Shown here: one piece after another, positions 37,807 through 50,453 of the stretch
Numbering within the stretch: position 1 is the stretch's first letter
How the letters are laid out: each line of letters starts with the position of its first letter
Notes under the pieces: model-generated
Seen by the model: the letters and a program-made list of their open reading frames with translations, nothing else
Told to the model about the DNA's origin: nothing
Databases searched by the model: none
Source: Notospermus geniculatus
Lineage: Eukaryota > Nemertea > Pilidiophora > Heteronemertea > Lineidae
DNA length: 64,000 nucleotides
Assembly: GCA_002633025.1 (NCBI GenBank)
Contig: NMRB01000302.1
Coordinates: forward strand, 117,427-181,426
Direction of reading: 5' to 3'
Program-made: the position numbers and the translations under genes

Positions 37807-39400
37807 AATTGTATGGGAAGAATAATATTTTTTGAGATGTTCAGAACTCGAAAGGTTAACAATCTTTGTTGTGATATTTATTCCAGATTCGATTGTTGGA
37901 TGTTGTAAAACACTGTCCACCATGGTTAGAATGTTGTTGCTTTCCTTATCATGTGCTCTGTAGGCACACTGCAGTAAATGGACCATTTTTTCTGTCCAGG
38001 TGATGTTGATTTCTTTTGTGATCTTTGTACCGAGTCAATTACCGTTCTCTGTGTTGTAATCAATATTACTGGTGTAACCCCAGCTGTTTCTACTGCTGGG
38101 CCATAGTGTGGTAAAATATAAGGGCCATATTCATAAAGGGTGTTTAGCCTAATCAGCGTGCAAGTTCTGCATTATACAGGTTAAAGGCCTAGAAAACTAT
38201 TGTCTGATGTCTGTATGGTGCTTCACCAGAGGTGTTTCCCCACAGGATAATCACACGCATCCAACACTTTCTTTTGTCCTCCCACGCTGAGGCGCATGAA
38301 AGGTATGGCGTGTGATCATCTTGTGGGTATGTGCGCCAGAGATTAGGCAGCATACAGAAAGCAGAACAGTTTTCTAGGCCTTTAACCTGTGTAATGCAGT
38401 ACATGTATTTGTATGCTAATGTCACGCCCGAGCGGTAAGGCGGACCTTATTTGGAAGAGTAGAGAGAAGGTAACGTGGCTTGGAAGGATAACAGAGTCAA
38501 CACAAGACAGGAAATTTAATTGAATTTGATTATTGTCTTAACTTATTTATTGATAGATACTGAGCAATGATAGATACTGAGCAATCATTCAATACATATG
38601 TACACCAAAACAATTGTATTCATTTCCTATTCAGTCATCATTAATTATTTATTTACACATGTATTCAGAAGCTTGGCTCATTAGCATATCTAATGAATCA
38701 TATCATTATGGCTCATTAGCATAACTAATGAAAATCTCAATGGGCTAACTGACACAGANTAATTGTATGGGAAGAATATTTTTTGAGATGTTCAGAACTT
38801 GAAAGGTTAACAATCTTTGTTGTGATATTTATTCCAGATTCGATTGTTGGATGTTGTAAAACACTGTCCACCATGGTTAGAATGTTGTTGCTTTCCTTAT
38901 GTGCTCTGTAGGCACACTGCAGTAAATGGACCATTTTTTCTGTCCAGGTGATGTTGATTTCCTTTGTGATCTTTGTACCGAGTCAATTACCGTTCTCTGT
39001 GTTGTAATTAATATTACTGGTGTAACCCCAGCTGTTTCTACTGCTGGGCCATAGTGTGGTAAAATATAAGGGCCATTTTCATAAAGGGTGTTTAGCCTAA
39101 TCAGCGAGCAAGTTCTGCATTATACAGGCTAAAGGCCTAGAAAACTATTGTCTGATGTCTGTATGGTGCTTCACCAGAGGTGTTTACCCACAGGATAATC
39201 ACACGCATCCAACACTTTCTTTTGTCCTCCCACGCTGGGCTGAGGCGCATGAAAGGTATGGCGTGTGATCATCTTGTGGGTATGTGCGCCAGAGATTAGG
39301 CAGCATACAGAAAGTAGAACAGTTTTCTAGGCCTTTAACCTGTGTAATGCAGTATTTGTATGCTGATTAGGCTAAACACCCTTTATGAATACGGCCCTAA
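37807..39400. repeat. Direct duplication broken by an N; MITE and LTR-like insertion
   Basis: 37807-38419 and 38760-39361 are near-identical, separated by about 338 bp of other sequence and an N at 38759. Copy 2 contains a complete TAA-flanked element, 39070-39397, with GGGCC...GGCCC ends. Copy 1 of that element (from 38122) stops at 38419, where sequence starting TGTCACGCCCGAGCGGTAAG begins. That start is typical of a retrotransposon long terminal repeat. Confidence 0.75.
38420..38758. mobile_element. Possible LTR start, truncated by assembly join
   Basis: Sequence from 38420 begins with TGTCACGCCC, resembling the 5' end of Gypsy-type LTRs, exactly where the copy-1 MITE is interrupted. It ends at the N. 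No second LTR or coding region is visible, so this is tentative. Confidence 0.4.
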
Positions 39401-40547
39401 ATGTACCAAGTCCTGATGAGTCGTCTTATCCCGTATCTCAGACTGCTGCATGTCTGCAGGATATGATAGCCCCACCAACGAAATCACTAAAATTTCCAAT
39501 TGAAAAAAGTTTGCTGGGTGTGCTCTGAGGCATCCTTAATCAGTGGTTCTCAAGTGTTTGCTCCCTTCATCACGACAGTTGCACGCCGTGATGAAGGAAC
39601 CGAGGCCTAAGAACCTCTGATACCTCAGGATGGCTCCGAATTAACTTCAGCCATCTGCAAGTTTCTTTCAACACAAATTTTGCAGTCTACATGTATGATT
39701 ATGAAAATAGCAGAGGATCACATGAGATTTGATGAACAGCACTAGCAGTCTGCACCATGATTGGTGCTTCGTTTTCACGACGGGTGGTGGTGCTGCACTT
39801 GGCTTTACAGTCTGTTTCAATGAATTCGTTGGTTACTTGAATAAAGGGCATCCCCTCTGTTCAATCAACCATTGTTCGAGATTTAGACCGCTCCAGTTTG
39901 TCCCACTGTTGTACCTGTAAGTGAACTGTGCTGTAGCTGTATCAATTTTGACTTTGTACATGTAGACTGAGTGAAATGGACTGCATTCCTTTGTCTCTGG
40001 TCCATTTCATGCAGTCAAGTCATGCAATGTTTTTTTGATATCATTGTAAATATAAATTTATTATTATCAATTCCTTTGTCTTGCTTATTTTTCTCCTGTT
40101 GATTAATACTCGGTTGAACACAAAAAGGCGGACGAGTTACCACATCTTGCGCAATGTAGGCAGGATATGATATCATGTCTTGAGCTCTTATAAGATGGTT
40201 TAAAGGAGTTGTGAAGAAAGAAGCAAGTACAACAAATGACAAGTTTATTTCTGCTCTGGTACAAGTATTGTTTTAGATGTGTACCGGTATACTTGATTTC
40301 AGATACAGCGACATTTGAGAAGTATGGTAGTCAGTCATTGGGACAATCACGACAACATGTTAAAGATACAATGTATGTCTGTTTCCATGGGCAACTCCCA
40401 CCAACAGGATGCTATGAGATAATCATAGTTCAAGGACTTGCTGTTCAGCTGTACATGCAGGTGGTCATTACAACAGTGACCCTGCGATCTTCTGACACGT
40501 CTACGTGTGGTATTACATGTATGTTGCCTCTTAGTTCTCCAGACTAG

Positions 40548-40675
40548 CCAGCACTGATTCCATTGGGGTCTACAGGTTTACAAACCAACTTTAATTTTGA
40601 TTCGAATTCCACAGGGTGGCCAGAAATGCCCAGCACTGATTCCATTGGGGTCTACAGGTTTACATAACCAACTTT
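40548..40675. repeat. 45-bp direct repeat
   Basis: A segment starting CCAGCACTGATTCCATTGGG occurs at about 40548 and 40629, each ending AACCAACTTT. The spacer is about 36 bp. Confidence 0.8.
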
Positions 40676-41008
40676 TTGAGTGTTCAGAGAGCTTATGATA
40701 ACCTATAAAACAACCAAATGAGTTCTATCCAGCTTGGGGATATTTTAACCACCCTGTAAGACGAAGTTCAGACGATTATAAGTGACAGGAACTCCTGTAG
40801 AGAGCAACCGTCACCATATTCCTTCAAATGCATAATTCATTCCAAAAATTGAAGAATATAATACAGTCATGCAAAAATAGTTCACGTATTTTGACTTCAG
40901 AATCATACTCCATGTCGCATTGAAATTCCCAACAGTTCCTCTAGCCACTGAATATATGCAAGAATGAGGTAAAACGAACAACTGTGTGAAGGACTGATAC
41001 TGATAGGG

Positions 41009-41940
<932 letters not shown>

Positions 41941-42594
41941 GCTTTCGTCAAAAGTAACTGATGGGGTTCTGCTCACAAAAAACCGAAAAAGTATCTGCTC
42001 AAGTACACAATGAAGTACACGCGGATGCAAAACGTATTCTCGGTCACCCGCACACTGCAATCTGTGGAATTTGTGTAGGCAACATAGCGGAACAAAACGG
42101 CTGTCTGCGCGAGACTCGTCGGCTAAACTCGAGTTGACTCGAGTACGAGTTGAACAGCCCTGCTGGTCATGAATTAGAATTAGAATTAGAATTAGAATTC
42201 ATGGATGCCATTAGACATGTCCGAAGTTCGAAGGCGGGAACTTTTGAATCCACAAAAACAAGCCAACTGTCGCATTTTCTGGAGCCATCGGCTATCCTGA
42301 CTGCATTCAGTGTTTGACATGGATTTTGGAGCATCAGGAGGCCAGAAGAGTTGTTGGAAACAACGACTCTTTTGGGAGGAAAAAGTGTTTTTTTGGGGCC
42401 ACGCCCTTCCCGCCTTGGCGTTGGCCGGTTGGCGTGCCGTGCCGGCGGTGTAAATCATGACATGCATGGTGACCACGTGCAGCAGACATGTGCGTGGTGG
42501 TGGTGTGCATGCATGCATGGTGAGTGTGTGTACATTGTCAGTGTGGGATGGGATGGGATGGGATGGNTTGTAATTTGTAATTTGTGACAAAAAC
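41941..42594. promoter_or_regulatory. Divergent TMA7/SLC2A13 promoter region
   Basis: 655 bp separate the two start codons. It contains a GAATTA microsatellite (42173-42199), one CACGTG E-box (about 42474), a TGCATGCATGCATGG run and a GGGAT microsatellite (42545-42566) that ends at a single N (42567). No TATA box was identified. Confidence 0.5.
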
Positions 42595-45500
42595 ATGGCG
42601 AGTGGCAGAGATGGCAGGGTTTCTGCTTCTTCTTCGGAAGAAAACATTTATTCTAAGACAGATAAAGTCCCTTTGTTAAACACTGGGGGACGAAATGAAG
42701 AACTAGATTCAAACACACATGCACAACAAGCGAGATATTCCGCTATTAACGATGATAGTGACAGTGATGCTGCCAAAACAGCACCAGCAGCAGCTGGGTC
42801 TGATGCTGGGAGTGGGATTGGTGGTAGTGTAGCAGGGCGTGGTAGTGTTGATGATGGTAGACTACCACAGCCTCAGGAGAGCCACCCGAGGTTCATCTAC
42901 ATTTTAGCATTTTTTGCAAGTATTGGTGGTTTCCTCTTTGGCTATGACACTGGTGTTGTATCAGGTGCAATGATATTTTTAAAACATGAGTTCAATTTGA
43001 ATTCATTTTGGCAAGAACTCATCGTCAGCGCGACAATCGGTGCAGCTGCCATTTTTGCCATCGTTGGGGGAGTTTTGAATCACCTGTTGGGGCGCAAACC
43101 AACAACACTCATTGCAAGTTTCATATTTGCTCTTGGATCGTTCATTCTTGGTGCCGCAAATAGCCGATACTTGTTGTTGGTTGGACGAATTATTGTTGGA
43201 GCAGGAATAGGCAAGTGTCTCAGAAATCACACTGTGTTTTCCCATGGCACAATACGTGGTGGCATCTAATCCTAATAAGGTGGCACTCCAAAGTCTTCAG
43301 AGATCAAAATGATTCGACCTTCTTTGCCTGTATATATTCTAACCTCTAGTTTGTGGACAGAACATGCAGAATTATTCTGACTTATTACTTTATATTCAAA
43401 AGAATGGAAAATGTAGCCTGTATGCCTGAATGTAGTTTAAGTCATTTCTCATTTTATTCCTCTGTCTTCAGGCCTTGCATCGATGACTGTTCCCATGTAC
43501 ATAGCGGAGACCACCCCTGCAGAAATCAGAGGACGAATGGTCACCCTATACAACCTATTTGTGACTGGTGGACAGTTTATTGCGAGTGTTGTAGATGGAA
43601 TTTTCAGTAAAGATAAAGAGAATGGTTGGAGGTATGTGATTGATGTGTCTTGCTGAATCATCTTGTGCCACTGAGCATGTTATGGTACCGTTATTATGAC
43701 TAGGCCTATAGGGATTAGACTTTCCACAGATTAGCAGTAGCTACAGGGAGGATGAAATAATTAGTGTTTAAAACATCGTCATATCTCTGCAAATGAGTAA
43801 AGAAATGAGGCTATAAGAGCAGACAAAAGAAATCGAAAAATGTTTGCAATTTTCATCTTTATGCATAAATGCAGTCAAAACAATCTAATTGTGCTTAGAC
43901 TAAGTTCATTTACCCTTACAGATACATGTTGGGATTGGCAGCCGTTCCTGCTATCATTCAGTTTATCGGGTTTTGGTTCATGCCAGAAAGTCCAAGATGG
44001 CTGGTGTCGAAAGAGAAGCATGAGAAAGCACGTAAAGTCTTGAAGACCATCGTGAATGAAAAGAGCATTGATTTTGAGCTGCAAAGCATTCAGCAAAGTT
44101 TCATTGAGACGAGAAGGGAGAGAGAGCAGATGGGTAGGTTTTTGCTATTTAATGCAGATGTTAGTGGAAATTGCAGATGACAGCACCCCTTTTGAATACA
44201 GATGTTCTCCTTCAATTGTGTGGCTATTGAGGGTTGACTGTCTGAATAGTTACCTGGTAGTAATGACCACGTGCTTTCCTTTAAATTTGGTTCTGTAACA
44301 TTTTGTTTCCAGGAGAAGTCAGCAATTATGAAGGATATTAAGTCAAAAATTGCACATGAAATGGTCGTCCTTTCATTACATGTATGCCTGATTGTTGTGA
44401 TTTCTGTTCCAGGTGGTAAACACATCATAATCCAGATGTTGAGAGACAAGGCTGTAAGAAGAGCCCTAATTCTTGGCTGCGGTCTTCAGTTGTTTCAGCA
44501 GGTCGGCGGCATCAACACAGTCATGTAAGCTCTCGAATGGCTGCTGGTTAGACATCTCATTGCAAATGCAACAGATAACTCACGAGTTGGTGATGTCAGC
44601 TGAGCATAAGCCCTGCCCCATAGACATCTTGTTACGTACCATGATGTGGTCCACCAATAGATAACCTTAGATATAAAAAAAAACAGCACAAAAACGACAC
44701 ACAGTATACAATAAATCGGAAAGTCGTCTCCGAATTTTTCGCAAATTTTCGATCCCAATTCAGGGTCTTCCTCAGGCGCTATGTAGAAGAGATCCCAGAG
44801 GTGATCACCTCTCGGATCTCTTCTACATAGCGCCTGGGGTCGAAAATTTGCGAAATATTCGGAGACGACTTTCCGATTTATTGAATAGATAACCTTAAGT
44901 AGAAACTGCAGAATCTTGGTGATGACAGCTGAACATAAGCCCCTAGACATATCTTTTCGAACATGTACGTATCATCACATCACATATAAATTGTGCTGAG
45001 GAAGGTACATGTTTGGCACATTTTTCTGTCGCTAAAAATCATTTTTGGTCAATTTCACCAGGTATTACAGCGCTTCAATCGTCAAGATGTCGGGAGTGAA
45101 GAGTGATGAACAAGCTGTCTGGTATGCGGCCCTAACGGCTGCTGTCAATTTCATCTTCACCTTTGTTGGCCTTTATCTAGTGGAGAAGATTGGGAGAAGA
45201 CCATTAACCCTTGCTAGTCAAACAGGCAAGTGTAGTTTTTCCAGATTTTTAGCTCACCTCTGTGAGGTGAGCTTCTCCCATGGTGTGTCGTCCGTCGTCG
45301 TCCGTCGTCGTTAACAGGGGTGGCACGTTTCTAAACCGCTTGGGTTACAAACTTGAAATTTGGTGTACAGGTACCCTATGGTAAAAACTATCTCTGGACC
45401 GAAACTTAGCGCCGCCGCTTGTACACTCTGGCCTGTAGGGGGCGCTTTGTGAAAACCTTCTTTTGGCCGTATCTCCTGAACGCTGTTAGCTAGAACCACG

Positions 45501-48500
45501 AAACTTTTATGATGGGTTCCTCTGATGAGACTTCATCACATAAATCCCGGGTTTTTGATTTGACCTACTTTTCAAGGTCATAGAGGTCAAAGTTCAAAAT
45601 TCACTGTTTGGTGGCACATTTCATGGCTATTTGACATAGAGTGTTGTGATTTGGTGTGAAGATATATCTAGGCACCCTGCACAAATACACCAAATTTCAA
45701 CCCGATCAGACTTCAAATATGGCCGCCAGGAAGCCATCTTGAAAAATGGACTTCGACCCACACCTCATAAATAGTGGTAGCTAGGATGCTTTAACCGTGC
45801 CTAAATATATGTCTTGGTACTGTCTACTTATATGCCAAATTTCGGTTCGATTGGACTTCAACATGGCTGCCAGGCGGCCATCTTGAAAAATTGACTTTGG
45901 CCATGTCTCACCGGTAGTAAATGTTACGATGTTTCAATGTTGTCTAAATATCTATGCAAGTATCCTGTACATTCCTGCTAAAATTTGAGTCAAAACGAAC
46001 GTCACGTGTGGCCACCAGGTGGCCATCTTGAAAAATTGAATTTTTGACATCTGTGACCTAGGCAGGAAAGTACTTCTTGGTGTGTTCAGCTTTATCCTAT
46101 CTGTCCTGATCCTTCATCATGAGAGTCACAGTACGGAGACTTATCACAGAGGTGAGCACAATGGCCCTGGCCATTTCATTTGTTATGTAAGATAGTGTTA
46201 GTAAATCAGTCAACAGGTACCTGTAGTTGCTCTTAGCAAAATGGCAAAAAAACAGGTAAAAAAAGTAAATTTCACTATCTTTTTTGTTTTTGTCTCCTCC
46301 AGGTGTTGTAATTGGCCTGATTGTCTTGGCCATTGGATTCCAACTTGCTGCATTCCACTCTCCTGATATAGATTATCGAGAGCCTTCCACTGTCAGCTCA
46401 ATTTGTGCTAACTTTACGTGAGTATAACAGTCACACTCTAAATCTTTTATTTTCATGCCGATGAAGTTTTTCCAATAATGGTTTGACGGTACTGCGTAAG
46501 GCCAGACTTCTTTTATACCTTGTTTAGCGCACTTCAATTTCCAGAGATTTGTAGAGGTGGTCGGAAAAAAAATAAAAATAAAAATTTATTTTCTCCCTTC
46601 ACAAAAGCATTCTGTAAAACAAGCAGAGCGGAGGAAGAAATAAAAATAAAATTTTATTTCAAAATAAATATTCATTGTCCTAACCACGACAGACTATTCA
46701 TAAGACAACGATTGTGATTGGTCTCATAGTGTGGCTCTGTTGTTGATGTTAGGTGCCGTGAGCTGATTAGACTACTCAGGCGGGAAGGGCGGCGGTCGGA
46801 ATAAAAATAAAGATAAAATTTTATTTTTTTTCTGTTTTGAGCAATTTTGAACGTCGGCGGGTTCGCTAAATGGTCAAAAATAAATATTGTTTTTTATTTT
46901 GTTTTTGGAATTTCGAACGTCGGCGGGTTCGCTAAACAAGGTATAAAAAAAGTCTGGCCTAATGTGCTTCTTTTTGGAACATTGCATTGGATTTTCGTTT
47001 GAAAATCTTGCAGGACAACACAATGAAAGAAAGTGAAAACAGATGTTGCTTCAGTCGCGTACTCACTGCGTCAATTATTTTTTACTCCATTCCTATAGAC
47101 GATTATCAAATTTGCAGATCTGCGCACTTCCGCCGAAATCTCAACCATAACCTCGATCTGAAACTGGGTGACGTGACGCAATTCATGATTCAGCGATGGT
47201 TGACTCTGACGCAACGTCTTCGAAGTCACTGTCGCGGGTGTCTGCATCACGTCATTCAGTTTCAGACCAAGGTTATGGTTGAGATTTCAGCGGAAGCGCG
47301 CAGATCTTTGTCATTTACGTCAATTTGAGAACGGTCTATTATCTTCTTAACCATTCCAGAAACTGTGATCCTTGCATTTCATCTCCTTCCTGCGGCTACT
47401 GCTTCATGGATACATCCTCTGGTCCAGTGAATGGATCCTGTCTTCCTGTGATGGCAAACGATATGAGCATGTCCACATACGGGCGATGTAACCAGACTAG
47501 TCTTCCTTCTCCGTCTTCCTGGGCCTATGAATACTGCCCGACGCCTTATTCGTGGATGGCAATCTTTGGTCTCGTACTTTACCTTATGTTCTTTGCACCA
47601 GGTAGGTGTTACCTTTGCATTTTTCAGGATTTGTCCATGGATGGGACTTAACCAAGATTATTTTACCGAACAGCTTTCTCGGCAAATTTCTCTGTGCCGT
47701 GACAGGTCCTCTAGTTCTACAGGAAAATTAGAAAAAAAGCCCCACTCGATAGAAAATTATACCATAATCTGGTGGTGAATCATTCGGAAGGCTGATTTGA
47801 CAAGAACTGAGAAATGGCTTCCTCATTTTGTTCACCTCTTAATTTCTGGTTCTCCATGTTATGTTTTGAAGGAATGGGTCCTATGCCATGGACTATCAAT
47901 TCGGAAATCTACCCGCTTTGGGCAAGAAGTACTGGTGCTGCCGCTGCCACAGCTACCAATTGGATTTTTAACCTGATCATCTCCATGACGTTTCTGACTT
48001 TAACTGAGACGATTACAAAATATGGTAAGTTTTTTAACTCAACTTTCATGCATGTTTAGGTTTTGTTGGAATGAAATGTGCCGGGTGATTGCTGATAGAT
48101 CCTAGGCCTGCTTTGGAAAATTGTGCTATCTGCATCTGACTGTTGTAAGGGAAGCTGGGTGAAACAGTAGCACTGGGCTTAATCAACACTTGACCTGCTT
48201 TTGGTGGAGACTGAACATCTAGCACTAACAAATCCTTGTGGGTGTATTCAATCCTTATTTTCATCGATTTCCATGTGCTTGCATCTTCCTCTGTCTCTAC
48301 ATAATACAATTCTGCACTACTTTCCTAACTAAAATCACTATGTACTTACCATATTTTGGGAGCCACGAGGGTGTAGTGGTTCGGGTCTCCGACTAGAGGC
48401 CAGAGGGTCCCGGATTCAAATCCCACTGGGCGTGAGGCTTTGGGCAAGTCTCTTTGCCTCACTGGCCTCTCTCCACCCAGGTGTATAAATGGGTACTGGT

Positions 48501-49732
48501 CGGAAATGCTCAGATTGTAGCGCTGAATGAGCAGCTCATCTGAGTTCTGCTGAAAGGTTTCAGGACGGACTGGGCTCAAAGTGTAAAGTCAGATGACACC
48601 TCTACCGTTGTTGATATCAGACTATAAACCCAAACTTTAACTTTGTGTACTGTTCTAACACTGATATTCTTTAAACTCATCAGATCCAGGTTCACAGGTT
48701 CTCTCGTGGCATTGTAATACCCCCATCACACTGAGCTAGTTCTCAGTACGTTCTTGAAAATTTTGCCGAACGGGCTCAAACTGTGTGCGAACGGAGTGGA
48801 CGTAGTGGCAACGTTTTACAGTCTTTTTACGAACTTCGTGGATGGGAAGGGTGCTCCAGTACATCGAAGCATTATTTGGCCAAGGGTACACGTTCTAGCC
48901 CGTTTTACGATTTTTTTAGGACGGGGCAGGACGTTTTGAGAACGACTTCAGTGTGATGGGGGTATAAGGGGTTCATTCTGCTTTCAGGTGCATTTTGGTT
49001 GTATTCCGGTATTAGTTTAATCGGCATGATATTTATGTTTGCCCTGCTACCCGAGACACGGGGCAAAACTCTGGAGGAGGTGCAGGACCTGTTTCGAGGG
49101 ACCAAAGGGTACACTCGGCCCGAGCAAGGACAGGGTGATCCAGTCCTCACCGAGTCTGAATCGGCCCAGCAGCATCTCATTAATTGAGCCCTCCTCGCCC
49201 TTTCACATCCTCGGTGAGGCACCAACCTGTCTTGCTTTTCAATCTACAGGCTATGGGAATGGATGCGAGCACGCTTCTGGTAGATTCATTTATCACTTGC
49301 TTGCATCCTCCCACAGCAGAGGTTTTTACTTCGCTCCTCTTCATCCATGGTGCGAGTGTATGAAGAGGAACGAGACCAAAGCCCTGCTGTGGGAGGATGT
49401 TTGCATGTTGCTTTCTCCTTTACTCATCTTATTTTCAAATCCCTTTCATAATTCACTCAATTTCGCTGTATCGGTATTTCTGCCAGTTCTAATTCGCTTA
49501 ACCAGATTAACATCTGCTGTAGACAAATTCTGAAAAGTGCAAAAATAATCTCGGAGATGACATGCTCAGTTTTCCTTTTTTTCCAGGAACATTTTGGATG
49601 TACACAATAGTATCAATCATAGGCCTGTCATTCATGGTGATATTTGTTCCCGAGACCCGAGGTGTTCCTCTGGAAGAGATCCAAGAGATATTCTGTCAGC
49701 CAGTATTTCGGATGCGGAATAAAGTCACTTGA
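42595..49732 (+). CDS. SLC2A13: SLC2A13-type proton/myo-inositol cotransporter (HMIT)
   Basis: A major-facilitator sugar transporter; mammalian HMIT imports myo-inositol with protons. Exons 42595-43210, 43472-43631, 43922-44133, 44413-44524, 45062-45225, 46303-46417, 47360-47601 and 47872-48024, then either 48988-49187 (657 aa) or 49587-49732 (639 aa); human is 648. All phases agree. Motifs in order: [14 protein letters not shown] (TM1), LGRKPT (loop 2-3), [55 protein letters not shown] (TM7), EKIGRRPLT, a Cys-rich extracellular loop ([13 protein letters not shown]), [20 protein letters not shown] and PETRG. That Cys-rich loop before TM10 is characteristic of HMIT. The N-terminus is long, acidic and Gly-rich. 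Introns 1 and 5 have GC donors. Its introns hold several transposons. Confidence 0.95.
44709..44886. mobile_element. Fold-back element in SLC2A13 intron
   Basis: An almost perfect hairpin: arms starting AAATCGGAAAGTCGTCTCCG pair across about 25 bp around GGTGATCACC. Same family as 36745-36893. No coding capacity. Confidence 0.85.
45247..46165. mobile_element. ~0.9-kb interspersed repeat in SLC2A13 intron 5
   Basis: It starts TTTTAGCTCACCTCTGTGAG with a GTCCGTCGTCGTCCG stretch and ends TCACAGAGGTGAGCACAATG, the complement of its start. Inside, AATTTGGTGT/GGCCATCTTGAAAAAT motifs repeat about every 150-170 bp. Elements with this start are common in mollusc and other lophotrochozoan genomes (from memory). 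No ORF. Confidence 0.65.
46497..46962. mobile_element. TAA-flanked inverted-repeat element with AT-rich core
   Basis: The ends GGCCAGACTTCTTTTATACC and GGTATAAAAAAAGTCTGGCC, continuing into CTTGTTTAGCG/CGCTAAACAAG, are inverted copies of about 31 bp flanked by TAA. The inside has several AATAAAAATAAA runs. Target size fits Harbinger-type elements. Confidence 0.75.
47110..47315. mobile_element. Fold-back just upstream of SLC2A13 exon 7
   Basis: Arms 47113-47168 and 47262-47312 pair (GCAGATCTGCGCACTTCCGC ... GCGGAAGCGCGCAGATC). It ends about 45 bp before the exon 7 acceptor at 47360. Confidence 0.75.
48358..48640 (+). mobile_element. tRNA-derived SINE in SLC2A13 intron 8
   Basis: It starts GGGAGCCACGAGGGTGTAGTG with an A-box-like stretch, and GGATTCAAATCC (48412-48423) is a B box. 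A body with CACCCAGGTGTATAAATGGG follows, a motif I associate with conserved central domains of metazoan SINEs. Polymerase III promoter and layout are typical; the SINE family is not named. Confidence 0.7.
48715..48967. mobile_element. TAA-flanked inverted-repeat element
   Basis: The ends TACCCCCATCACACTGA and TCAGTGTGATGGGGGTA are exact inverted copies flanked by TAA. The core is 247 bp. It lies just 20 bp before the acceptor of the first alternative last exon of SLC2A13. Confidence 0.8.
48988..49187 (+). CDS. SLC2A13: SLC2A13 alternative last exon a
   Basis: Joined in phase to 47872-48024. It encodes the last membrane helix ([19 protein letters not shown]), [15 protein letters not shown] and a 27-residue hydrophilic tail ending QHLIN. 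The acceptor is CTTTCAG. Exon b (49587-49732) encodes the same helix with a different tail, so only one is used per mRNA. Confidence 0.85.
49303..49399. repeat. Fold-back between the two alternative last exons
   Basis: CATCCTCCCACAGCAGAGG...CTCCTCTTCAT pairs with ATGAAGAGG...CCTGCTGTGGGAGGATG, arms of about 41 bp around a 15-bp loop. It lies in the 3' UTR of exon a, where it would fold in RNA. Confidence 0.8.
49587..49732 (+). CDS. SLC2A13: SLC2A13 alternative last exon b
   Basis: It has the same phase and plan as exon a: [34 protein letters not shown], then a short basic tail ending RNKVT. Acceptor TTTTTTTCCAG. Used instead of exon a, it gives a 639-residue protein. Confidence 0.85.
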
Positions 49733-50453
49733 TGTAGAAGGGTTCAACAGTTTAGGATTCAGGAGTCATGAGTGTATTCATTCGATTGGACCAAAGCAGT
49801 CAGTTAGCAATATTGACAAACACAAACATTTTGGGTAACCAGGAAGGAAACATTCCTCTCGGCAATTAATCCTGTTCTGTTCTGGCATTAGAGATTTTAC
49901 AGTGGTTAATAAGTTTCTTATTAGTGATGAAATTATTTAGTACAACATGTATTTTCTTTGTTGTGTTATCCTCAGTTGATGGACTCATGTAATTTTTAGA
50001 GCATCTTGTGATATAATGCATGTTTTCTAGAACAATAATCGGGTGGAGCATGTGGGTGCTGGTTTGAAGTATAGTTTGCATACTGGTACACGTACATGTA
50101 CATGTAGTTTATCCTTCTACTGGTCAAAGAGTATTGTAATTCACATTTGCCATAATATACAATCTATATTATAAAAAGCGATTTGCGTGCTTCTGTCATA
50201 GTTAGGCTATGCCATATAAAGTTTTGAAATGTTGAGGGTCCATTGAATGGAACTAAAAACCGTGGTTGCTTGTACTTGAGTATCTACCGGTATGCCAAGG
50301 CAAGTAAAAGACCCCATGCCAGTGGACTGTGTAGCCTGTCATGGACTCCATACATCCAGCAAAAACCCAGCAATATGATAATGGTGATGATGATGAAAAT
50401 GACATTTCCAGGTGGGATGAATTTGCTACAGCAAAAATTCACTGCGCTATAGA

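Larger units (their letters stand above)
34521..41008. other. Gene-poor interval with transposons
   Basis: No coding exon was recognised on either strand. It should include the periphilin-like 3' UTR at its start and the short TMA7 3' UTR at its end. Contents: TTAA element (34720-34966), TTA-flanked element (36037-36214), fold-back (36745-36893), duplicated segment with a MITE and an LTR-like insertion (37807-39400), and a 45-bp direct repeat (40548-40675). The remaining stretches, such as 35000-36000 and 39400-40540, show nothing recognisable. Confidence 0.6.

Noticed and set aside
47325-47651. Plus-strand frame starting before SLC2A13 exon 7
   Set aside because: The upstream part is transposon sequence; the true exon starts at 47360 after the acceptor.
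48358-48440. Functional tRNA gene
   Set aside because: Only A/B boxes are recognisable, with no clean cloverleaf, and SINE body sequence follows directly.
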